The notes under the pieces were generated by a model. That model saw only the letters and a program-made list of their open reading frames with translations, made no database searches and was not told the DNA's origin. A DNA stretch of 19,593 nucleotides from Actinomycetes bacterium (GTDB lineage Bacteria; Actinomycetota; Acidimicrobiia; Acidimicrobiales; RAAP-2), in assembly GCA_021849765.1 (NCBI GenBank), contig JAJZSM010000003.1, positions 1 through 19,593 on the forward strand. The letters are read 5' to 3'. A program made the position numbers and the translations under genes. This document shows, piece after piece, positions 5,708 to 12,411 of this stretch (positions are counted from its first letter, which is position 1; each line of letters begins with the position of its first letter).

Positions 5708-7323
5708 GACGATTCGCCTCCGGGCCACTGCACGGAATCGCTCTCGGCGTCTACTTCGTGCTCACCCCCTACGTCGTGGTGACGAGGTGGACCGTCGCGG
5801 CTCACCGGACCGACGTCACGTTGATTCGGGCGTTGCTCCTTGCGCTCGCGATCTTCTGGATCGCCTTCGTCATCCAACTCGTTCGCGACGTCGGTCGCCT
5901 GCGCCATGGCGTCGTTCTCGGGCTCGGCGGAACGGCCTGGCTCGCCGGACTCATCGTCGCGATACTCGCGCTCGGGCCGTCGGCGTCGGCATCGGTCCAC
6001 CCGAGCGCTCCCGCTCACGGCGTCGTCACGACCACGGTCGAACACCACAGCCCACGACAACGCCCCCGCGCGACGAACGTGCTCGGCGCGCTGCCCCTGG
6101 CCCTCGCGGCCAAGCGACGGCGCGACCAGGCTCGCTACCAACAGACCCCTGACGACGAGATCGATGACCTGATCGCCCAGCTGCGAGAAGCCGACCCTTC
6201 GCTCGTCAGCCACCTGCGACGCGCCATCGGCACGCGTCGAGACGGCGTGGTCCGAGTGGCGCGTGACTTCGCCTACGCCGCGCCCCTGCTCGACGACGAA
6301 CCGGTCGTCGCGTGCGTTCTCGACGATGAGGACACCGAGCCGCTGGTGTCCTTCGCGCGCGAGGGCGGCAGACTTCGAATCCCACCCCACTGGACGCGAG
6401 GCGAGCTCGTCGAGAACATGGTGGGGCTGCACGACGGCGGACGCATCGTCGCCACCGACGTCGACTACGACTTCCTGCGCGCACTCGCCATCCGGTCCGT
6501 CCGACGCCATCTCGTCGTCTACCTCGGCGACAGCGATGAACTCGACGACGCACTGAAAGCGTGCAGCGTGACCATCGATCGCTCCCGCGACGTACGAGCG
6601 GAGATCCACGAGGCGACGGTTTCCTACACCGGGTTCACCGAAGGCGAGGTCCCGCGGGATGCGACCGACATCTTCGTGGAACTGCTGCGACCCGACCCCC
6701 TAATCCACGGACTCCTCGAACCGTTCACACCGTCACTACGTCGGCGCTGCATAGAAATGGTCGCCTACATCACCATGCATCGCGGCGAAGCGGTGAGCGG
6801 CGACCGGCTCCGATCGCGCGTGTTGGTGCACGCCGACGTCGACGCCTCGCTGCGCACCCTCGCCAACACCGCCACGAGCGTCCGACGCAGCCTCGGTACC
6901 GACGCCGACGGCCCACGGCTCCAGCCGGTGTCGGCCGACGGCCTCTACCGCGTGCACGGTGTCGCCAGTGACGTGGGGCAGTTCCACGACCTCATCCGCG
7001 ACGCCCGGCGGCGCTCTACGGGCGACGCGGCACCCCTCTTGATCCAAGCCCTCAGCCTGGTGCACGGTGAACCACTCGTCGGTGTGCGTCACGGATTCGA
7101 GTGGTTCACGGTCGAAGGCCATCTGGCGCGACTCCAGCGCGACGGTGAATGGGCTGCGCTGGCCCTGCACGACGTGTCTCTCGCTGTCGGCGACGTCGAA
7201 CGGGCCTACTGGGCGATCGAGCGTGGTCGACTGCTCGACCCGTTCAGCGACGTGCTCACCGACGCCCTGGCACGGGTGCCGCGACTACGCCAATTTGGCG
7301 GCGATCGAACCGGCGCTGCGTAG
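5704..7323 (+). CDS. Membrane-anchored SARP-type transcriptional regulator (winged helix + BTAD), 539 aa
   Basis: Starting at GTG 5704, three hydrophobic segments occupy residues about 11-26, 41-60 and 70-91. A charged linker follows, then a module at about 148-330 (DDEIDDLIAQLREADPSLV, PLVSFAREGGRLRIPP, RRHLVVYLGDSDELDDALKA) that I do not recognise. Residues about 339-420 match an OmpR/SARP winged helix (LRRRCIEMVAYITMHRGEAV, a long recognition helix SLRTLANTATSVRRSLG and wing LYRVHG). Residues about 421-530 match the bacterial transcriptional activator domain of AfsR/SARP proteins (GQFHDLI, LSLVHGEPL, AYWAIERGRLLDPFSDVLTD). SARPs bind direct repeats and activate promoters; here the DNA-binding part would be tethered to the cytoplasmic membrane. 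The frame stays open upstream to 5065, but that part is the wrong frame over the previous gene. Its 3' end overlaps ddl by 39 bp on the opposite strand. Confidence 0.83.
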   Translation: MRRFASGPLHGIALGVYFVLTPYVVVTRWTVAAHRTDVTLIRALLLALAIFWIAFVIQLVRDVGRLRHGVVLGLGGTAWLAGLIVAILALGPSASASVHPSAPAHGVVTTTVEHHSPRQRPRATNVLGALPLALAAKRRRDQARYQQTPDDEIDDLIAQLREADPSLVSHLRRAIGTRRDGVVRVARDFAYAAPLLDDEPVVACVLDDEDTEPLVSFAREGGRLRIPPHWTRGELVENMVGLHDGGRIVATDVDYDFLRALAIRSVRRHLVVYLGDSDELDDALKACSVTIDRSRDVRAEIHEATVSYTGFTEGEVPRDATDIFVELLRPDPLIHGLLEPFTPSLRRRCIEMVAYITMHRGEAVSGDRLRSRVLVHADVDASLRTLANTATSVRRSLGTDADGPRLQPVSADGLYRVHGVASDVGQFHDLIRDARRRSTGDAAPLLIQALSLVHGEPLVGVRHGFEWFTVEGHLARLQRDGEWAALALHDVSLAVGDVERAYWAIERGRLLDPFSDVLTDALARVPRLRQFGGDRTGAA

Positions 7324-8391
7324 GACGAGTCCGTCGGCGCCCGCCGAGCTGTAGCGGTGGGCCGGTCGCTCGCGGGCCTCGGCCACCAGGTCAGCCAGCA
7401 GCTGGCCGAACGGCACGACCGGCTCAACGAAGAGGTGCTTCGCGAGTGAACCCGGGATGGTGTTGATTTCGTTGAGGAAGACTTCGTCGGCATTCGCGAG
7501 GAAGTCGATCCGAGCCACGCCGCGGACCGACGCCACCGTGGCGACGGCCCGAGCGACCTCGATGATCCGCTCGGCCTGGCCCGGGGCGAGGACCGCGGGG
7601 ATCTCTCGGGGCGCGGACACCATCCCATCGCCGCCCACGTACTTGTCGCGGTAGTCGAGGATCTCCGAAGCGACGGCGCGTCGCAGGGGTCGTTCGATAG
7701 CCGACAGCGTAAGCGTGGGATAGGTGCGCACGGCGACCTGGACGTCGTACAGGTCGGCGCGGAACGGTTCGACCACACAGCCAAGGACGAAGTGGCTGTT
7801 CGTGCGCAGTCGAGCCCGAGCTGTCTCCAGGTCGTCGACGACATCGATACCGATCGACGACCCGCCAAAACGCGGCTTCAGAATATAGGGCCCGTCAAAG
7901 GGCAACGACGTGCTCGCGTCACTCAGTAAGACCCGGGGCAGCGTGGGTAACCCGGCCGCCGCAGCCACGGCGCCAAAGGACCACTTGTCCATCCCCAGTG
8001 CGGCGCCGGCCACGGTTGGCCCCGTGTATGCCAGGCCCGCGAGGTCGAGGGCCGCCTGGAGCGTCCCGTCCTCCCCAGGACCACCGTGCGTCGCCAGCAC
8101 GACCACATCCACGTCGAGTCGACGGTCTTTGCCGAGGCGCCCGCCCGCACTGAAGAAGCCGCCACCATCACCCAGGCGAAGCGAGAGCGACGACGATCCA
8201 CGCGGCACGCCGTCGACGAACGCCTCGGCCTCGACGTCGGCGGTCACCTGGTAGAAGTCACCAGTCTTAGTCCAGTAGATCCCCACCGCGTTGGTATCCG
8301 TACGACGTAACTCACGCAGAGCCTGCAGGCCCGTCAGGATCGACACGTCGTGCTCGGGCGACGGCCCACCGTAGATCACACCACTCGCCAC
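7285..8391 (-). CDS. ddl: D-alanine--D-alanine ligase family protein
   Basis: This 368-aa ATP-grasp enzyme joins two D-Ala using ATP to make the dipeptide for peptidoglycan precursors in the cytosol. Visible motifs are the N-terminal GGPSPEHDVS (8-17, Glu13), HGGPGEDG (102-109), the ATP-binding KPRFGGSSIG (172-181), and the Mg-binding end IDFL (295-298) plus NEINTIPGS (307-315). Length and motif order fit Ddl. Starting at NTIPG the sequence is followed by Ser-Leu-Ala, not the Met/Phe-Thr common in housekeeping Ddl, so it may belong to a side branch. GTG 8391 is the start: GAGGTGA at 8395-8401 gives a good ribosome binding site. It is the last gene of a hydrolase, MurF-like, ddl operon, 26 bp after the ligase, which suggests that its dipeptide feeds that ligase. 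Confidence 0.9.
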   Translation of the reverse strand: MASGVIYGGPSPEHDVSILTGLQALRELRRTDTNAVGIYWTKTGDFYQVTADVEAEAFVDGVPRGSSSLSLRLGDGGGFFSAGGRLGKDRRLDVDVVVLATHGGPGEDGTLQAALDLAGLAYTGPTVAGAALGMDKWSFGAVAAAAGLPTLPRVLLSDASTSLPFDGPYILKPRFGGSSIGIDVVDDLETARARLRTNSHFVLGCVVEPFRADLYDVQVAVRTYPTLTLSAIERPLRRAVASEILDYRDKYVGGDGMVSAPREIPAVLAPGQAERIIEVARAVATVASVRGVARIDFLANADEVFLNEINTIPGSLAKHLFVEPVVPFGQLLADLVAEARERPAHRYSSAGADGLVLRSAGSIAAKLA

Positions 8392-8394
8392 CGC

Positions 8395-8401
8395 TCACCT
8401 C
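8395..8401 (-). promoter_or_regulatory. Ribosome binding site of ddl
   Basis: The minus strand reads GAGGTGA, with 6 nt between GAGG and GTG at 8391. It is one of only two clear Shine-Dalgarno sequences in the window and suits a gene inside an operon that does not overlap its predecessor. Confidence 0.6.
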
Positions 8402-8417
8402 GTTCCTAGACCGACTA

Positions 8418-9980
8418 TCAAGGGTAGTTGTCGGGCAAGTCGTTGAGATACAGCACCGCGTCGCCGGCGACCAGGGACTCACGAACCCACGCCACGGCCT
8501 GCTCACGTCGGTCGAAACGCCGGGGCGGCCGGTCATACCCGACCGACAGCGCGAGGGCGTTGGTCCGCCCCACCACCACGAGCTCAACACCAAGTGCGTT
8601 GGCGCGGCGCGCCAACGCGAGGTTCTGTCCGTACTGATCGCGACCGAGCTCGACCATCCCGGGAGTCACGAGCACGCGACGACCCGCGGCATCCAGTCCG
8701 ACCAGCACCTCCAGGGCAGCCGCCGCACTCGCCGGGTTGGCGTTGAACGTGTCGTCTATCACCACGACGCCCGATGGCGCCGCGACGACGTTGGCCCGGT
8801 TGGCGACCGATGTGACGGCGTTGAGCCGGCCCAGCACCACGCCCGGGTCGGTACCGAGCTCGATCGCGGTCGCAATCGCGCAGGCGAGGTTGCTCGGCTG
8901 GACGCCCACGATGGTCGGATGGTGGAGTGGCTCGACACCCTCCACCTCGATGCGCCACTGCGAACCATCGCGAGCCACGCGAACCTGGGCGTCTTTAGAA
9001 GTGGATCCGGCCCGCACGACTCGCTTGCCCGACGCCTCGAGACGATCGACCCAGTGCCGCAGGCGCTCGTCGTCGATATTGAGGATGACGACCGACGCGC
9101 GCTCGGTGATCTCGAACTTGGCGCCGTCGATCACGTCGAGTGACTTCATGCGTTCCAGGTGAACGGGCCCGATCGCGGTAATGACGGCGATTGTCGGCGG
9201 GCACCACTCGCACATGGCACGAATCTCGCCGGGCCCGAAGGTGCCCATCTCGGCGATGAAGACCGAGGTCCCGTCACCCAGGTTCTCGTTGATCGCCCGC
9301 GAAAGCCCCGCACGGTTGTTGAAGCTCCGCGGCGAGGCTACGACCGAGCCGCCCATTAATTGCGCCACATGGTTCTTCGTTGACGTCTTGCCGTAGGAGC
9401 CGGTGATCCCGACGACCGTTGGCGCCACGCGCACCAGGCGCTCACGCGCCCGCTCCACGTACGAGCGCGCGCGCCGGTCCTCGTAAGGCGACAACAGTCG
9501 CGTCGCGAGATCGAGCAACATCGGCACCGCCCAGACGACGACGACCGCACCGAACCATGGTTGCGGTGTCAGCGCGCCGAGCAACGCAATCGCGACCGCC
9601 ATGACGCTCGCCGTGACCGCGATGGTTATGGCCCGACGTGTCCAGCGCAGGGCACTGGTGCGACCCCGTAGGGTGAGCCCGGTCGGACACAGCCAGCCGT
9701 AGAGGATCGCGTCGAGCACCAACACCACGGGACTCGCCAACAGCAGTCCGAGCATCAGGCCGATGAACATCACGTGGCTGAGCGTGAGCGGCCGGCGAAG
9801 GTTGCGACGCGCCGGCGTGGACGCCGACCCAACCTGGGGCGAGGTCCACCGCCCCAGAAACCGAGGGAGTGAGGCGGCGACGTAGTGCTCACGCTGGAGA
9901 ACACGCAACCAGCGGACGAGTTGGGCCACGTACGCCCCGGCCACCGCGAGGGAGGCGAGTACCACGATGACGATGGTCAC
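8418..9980 (-). CDS. Membrane-embedded MurF-like Mur ligase, 520 aa
   Basis: The first 160 residues hold about four membrane helices (3-22, 68-95, 117-137, 141-157). The rest is a Mur ligase central and C-terminal domain: P-loop GITGSYGKTSTK (191-202), FNN (220-222), AEMGTFGPGE (243-252), GPVHLERM (271-278), Lys288 in DGAKFE fitting the carbamylated Lys, DDTFNANPAS (409-418, the MurF signature) and VTPGMVELG (438-446). Canonical MurF adds D-Ala-D-Ala to UDP-MurNAc-tripeptide and has an N-terminal UDP-substrate domain; here that domain is replaced by membrane helices. It may therefore work on a membrane-bound acceptor such as a lipid-linked precursor, which is inference. The GTG start overlaps the stop of the hydrolase gene (GTGA, 9977-9980), and ddl follows. 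It could be a second, specialised MurF; the ATP-dependent ligase chemistry is well supported. Confidence 0.85.
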   Translation of the reverse strand: MTIVIVVLASLAVAGAYVAQLVRWLRVLQREHYVAASLPRFLGRWTSPQVGSASTPARRNLRRPLTLSHVMFIGLMLGLLLASPVVLVLDAILYGWLCPTGLTLRGRTSALRWTRRAITIAVTASVMAVAIALLGALTPQPWFGAVVVVWAVPMLLDLATRLLSPYEDRRARSYVERARERLVRVAPTVVGITGSYGKTSTKNHVAQLMGGSVVASPRSFNNRAGLSRAINENLGDGTSVFIAEMGTFGPGEIRAMCEWCPPTIAVITAIGPVHLERMKSLDVIDGAKFEITERASVVILNIDDERLRHWVDRLEASGKRVVRAGSTSKDAQVRVARDGSQWRIEVEGVEPLHHPTIVGVQPSNLACAIATAIELGTDPGVVLGRLNAVTSVANRANVVAAPSGVVVIDDTFNANPASAAAALEVLVGLDAAGRRVLVTPGMVELGRDQYGQNLALARRANALGVELVVVGRTNALALSVGYDRPPRRFDRREQAVAWVRESLVAGDAVLYLNDLPDNYP

Positions 9981-10735
9981 GACACCACCTCGACGATGAG
10001 ATCGGCCAGTGTCGAGGCGGCTTCATCAGGCACGAAATGTCCGACGTCTTTAAGAACACGGAGCCGACGCGCGTCGGCGTCGGGGGTGTGGAGCAGTTCG
10101 TTCGCGCGCTCGGCGACCGCGACCGGCACGACAGTATCGAGCTCGCCCCACAACATGACTACGGGCACCTCGAGACGCGCGAGTTCTTCCTCGTACCCCT
10201 CCGCCACGGTCGCCACGAGCACGTCACGGACAATCCCTGACGCCGCCCGGTAGTCCGTCGAACCGTACTTGTGTCGTGCCGCCTCGAGGCGTTCGTCCGA
10301 AAGCCAACCTCGCTGGTGGAGCCACCGGATCAAGCGGTACGGGCGCGGCGAGCGCACGACGACCGGGCTGTGCAGTAGCGGCGTCCCGGTCACGATCACG
10401 CTCGTCACCAATTCCGGGTGGTTGGCCGCGATCACCGTGGCGATGCGGCCACCGAAGGAGTGTCCGACGAGCACGACCGGGCGGCCGAGCGCCGCCAGTA
10501 CTGGCGTGACCAGTGACGCGTAGAGACGCGCACCGCCCGCGACCGTTGGGGGTGGTGAGGATCCGAACCCCGGTAGATCGAGGGCCACTGACGAGACACC
10601 GCGACGCACCAGCAACTCCTGGACCGCGGCGAAGTCCCGTCCCCGTCGGGCCCAACCGTGCAGCAAGACCACCTCGACGGGTCCATCGCCGGCGACTTCG
10701 CCAAAGATGGTCCCATCACCGAAGCTGCGCAGCAC
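9977..10735 (-). CDS. Alpha/beta hydrolase, 252 aa
   Basis: The fold is clear: VVLLHGWARRGRDF carries the oxyanion HGW, DLPGFGSS follows, VGHSFGGR holds the nucleophile Ser in the elbow (residue about 93), GELDTVVP carries the acid, and VGHFVPDE carries the His. It has no signal peptide, so it is cytosolic. Related proteins hydrolyse esters, amides or small C-C bonds; the substrate is not evident. It is first in an operon with a MurF-like ligase and ddl, overlapping the ligase by 4 bp, so it may act on a cell-wall precursor or remove a wrong acyl group. That is inference. GTG 10735 is the start, with TAACCT 6 nt before it. Confidence 0.86.
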   Translation of the reverse strand: MLRSFGDGTIFGEVAGDGPVEVVLLHGWARRGRDFAAVQELLVRRGVSSVALDLPGFGSSPPPTVAGGARLYASLVTPVLAALGRPVVLVGHSFGGRIATVIAANHPELVTSVIVTGTPLLHSPVVVRSPRPYRLIRWLHQRGWLSDERLEAARHKYGSTDYRAASGIVRDVLVATVAEGYEEELARLEVPVVMLWGELDTVVPVAVAERANELLHTPDADARRLRVLKDVGHFVPDEAASTLADLIVEVVS

Positions 10736-10741
10736 CCCTTA

Positions 10742-10747
10742 AGGTTA
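10742..10747 (-). promoter_or_regulatory. -10 box, likely leaderless promoter of the hydrolase-MurF-ddl operon
   Basis: The minus strand reads TAACCT, then TAAGGG, then GTG at 10735. The position fits a transcript starting at or very near the GTG. It is back to back with the promoter of the helicase gene. Confidence 0.5.
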
Positions 10748-10752
10748 CCGAG

Positions 10753-10764
10753 GCGGCGCGCCGC
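10753..10764. promoter_or_regulatory. 12-bp perfect palindrome between divergent promoters
   Basis: GCGGCGCGCCGC reads the same on both strands and lies between the two back-to-back -10 boxes (10742-10747 and 10780-10785), where both -35 regions would be. It may be an operator, but GC-rich palindromes arise easily by chance in such DNA. Confidence 0.25.
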
Positions 10765-10779
10765 GACGACGATGACCGG

Positions 10780-10785
10780 TAGCGT
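10780..10785 (+). promoter_or_regulatory. -10 box, likely leaderless promoter of the helicase operon
   Basis: TAGCGT is followed by CTGGAC and GTG at 10792. It matches TANNNT at 6 nt, and no Shine-Dalgarno sequence is present. No clear -35 box is seen in the GC-rich DNA upstream. Confidence 0.5.
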
Positions 10786-10791
10786 CTGGAC

Positions 10792-12411
10792 GTGAACGAC
10801 GGCGCCGAGTTCTCCCCCGACCTGTTGGTGGGCCTCACGCCCGAACAGCGCGAGGCGGTCACCTCGAGCGCACGCCGCCTGCTCGTGCGCGCGACGGCGG
10901 GCTCGGGCAAGACCCACGTGCTCACGCTGCGCATCCAACGGCGAATCGCCCAGGGAGACTACAGCCCCGACCAGGTCCTCGCCATGACGTTCACACGAAA
11001 GGCGGGCGACGAGCTGCGACGACGCCTCTTCGCCACCGGCATCCGCGACGTGCGCGCTGGCACGTTCCATCGTGCCGCGTTGACCATTGTGAACCAGTAC
11101 CGACGTGATAGCGGTCGGCCCCCCGTCGTGCTCGAGACCAGTCGGCGGCGTCTGGTGACTGCGCTCGCGGCGCAGTTGTCCGAGTCGGGCGTCATCGGCC
11201 TTGATGACTGGCAACTTCCCCGGTTGGAACTCGAGATCGGGTGGGCACTGAGCCAGGGTCTGAGCGGGAGCACCTATATCCGCCAGGCCCGACGCCACCA
11301 CCGTGACTCCCCTCTGCCCGCCGCGAACTTCGCCGACGTGCTCGACCGCTACGTCGGGTTGTGCCACAGCCGTGGGGTGCTTGATTTCGACCTCTTGTTG
11401 AGTGAGGCGATCACGCTGCTACGCAACGAACCTGCGGTTCGCGCCGCGTTCCGTCATCGCACGCCGTCGCTCTACGTGGATGAGGCCCAAGACATGAACC
11501 CGCTGCAGTTCATGCTGCTGCGCGAGATGGCCGGCGACGACCCCGACCTGTTCAGTGTCGGCGACCCGAACCAGTCCATCTACGGGTTCAACGGGGCGAG
11601 CGCCCAGCTACTCGGCGAGCTCGTGAACACGTGGCCCGACACCGTGGTGCTCGACCTGACCCGCAACCATCGCTCGACCGCACGGATTGTCGCGGTGGCG
11701 AACACCCTGCTCGAGGAGGGTGCTCGCGGCATCGTACCGGCGCGCGACGATGGTCCAACTCCGATAGTGCGCGGCTACAACACCGACGACGACGAAGCCC
11801 GACACGTCGCCACCTGGTTGCGCGTCAACCACCGCCCCGGCGCGTCGTGGCGCACGATGGCCGTGTTGGCACGCACCAACGCGCAGCTCGACGTCCTCGC
11901 TGCTGCGCTCGAGACGGCCTCGATCCCCGTCGAGCGGCGCGGGCCGGATCACTCGCCGGCGTCAGACCTCTTCGTGCCCTTCGAACACGGTCGACGCGTC
12001 GAGCACGACGCGCCCGATGCGGTGGCCCTCTCGACGATCCACCGGGCCAAAGGGCTCGAGTTCGAGTACGTGGCGGTCGTCGGGTGGGCCGAGGGGCTGT
12101 TGCCCAACTACAACGCGACCACCGAAGCCCAACTCGGCGAGGAGCAACGGCTGGCCTACGTGGCGATCAGTCGAGCCGAGCGCTCCCTCTTGCTCACCTG
12201 GAGCCGCGGACGCGATGATCCGCGATACCCGGATCGGACCCCTTCGCGGTACCTGGCCCCGATCGAACACGTCATCGCCGCGATCGATCGGCGTGACGCC
12301 CCGCTCACCGGCGAAGCCCGGCGGGCCCGACTGGCAGCCATCCGACGCGACCTCGCGGCTGCGAGCGACGAAGTAGCGTGGCCAACTGATGGACCAACAA
12401 GTACTCCGTGA
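10792..12411 (+). CDS. Compact UvrD/Rep-family superfamily 1 DNA helicase, 539 aa
   Basis: It is a 3'-5' DNA translocase/helicase by family. Motifs in order are the Q motif LTPEQREAV (15-23), Walker A ATAGSGKT (34-41), motif Ia MTFTRKAGDELRRR, DEAQD (230-234), motif III GDPNQSIYGFNGA (257-269), motif IV NHRSTARI (292-299), STIHRAKGLEFE (414-425) and YVAISRAER (456-464). All catalytic motifs are intact. UvrD and PcrA are about 650-750 residues; here only about 115 residues separate motif IV from motif V, so the 2B subdomain is much reduced. The long C-terminal tail and HRDC domain of UvrD2-like proteins are absent. The leaderless-type GTG start is supported by TAGCGT 6 nt upstream. It overlaps the next gene by 23 bp, so repair and metabolic genes share a transcript. 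Confidence 0.9.
   Translation: MNDGAEFSPDLLVGLTPEQREAVTSSARRLLVRATAGSGKTHVLTLRIQRRIAQGDYSPDQVLAMTFTRKAGDELRRRLFATGIRDVRAGTFHRAALTIVNQYRRDSGRPPVVLETSRRRLVTALAAQLSESGVIGLDDWQLPRLELEIGWALSQGLSGSTYIRQARRHHRDSPLPAANFADVLDRYVGLCHSRGVLDFDLLLSEAITLLRNEPAVRAAFRHRTPSLYVDEAQDMNPLQFMLLREMAGDDPDLFSVGDPNQSIYGFNGASAQLLGELVNTWPDTVVLDLTRNHRSTARIVAVANTLLEEGARGIVPARDDGPTPIVRGYNTDDDEARHVATWLRVNHRPGASWRTMAVLARTNAQLDVLAAALETASIPVERRGPDHSPASDLFVPFEHGRRVEHDAPDAVALSTIHRAKGLEFEYVAVVGWAEGLLPNYNATTEAQLGEEQRLAYVAISRAERSLLLTWSRGRDDPRYPDRTPSRYLAPIEHVIAAIDRRDAPLTGEARRARLAAIRRDLAAASDEVAWPTDGPTSTP

Noticed and set aside
5680..6609. 309-codon open frame on the minus strand
   Set aside because: It lies fully opposite the SARP gene, whose TM segments and DNA-binding domains are clear. 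Its product is low-complexity Asp/Glu/Arg/Val with no domain.
10432..11367. 311-codon open frame on the minus strand across the divergent region
   Set aside because: It overlaps the hydrolase in another frame and the helicase antisense, and crosses both promoters. It is an effect of high GC.
12374..12379. TAGCGT before glcD as a leaderless promoter
   Set aside because: The gap to the ATG is 9 nt, not 6-7, and it lies inside the helicase gene; kept only as a hint.
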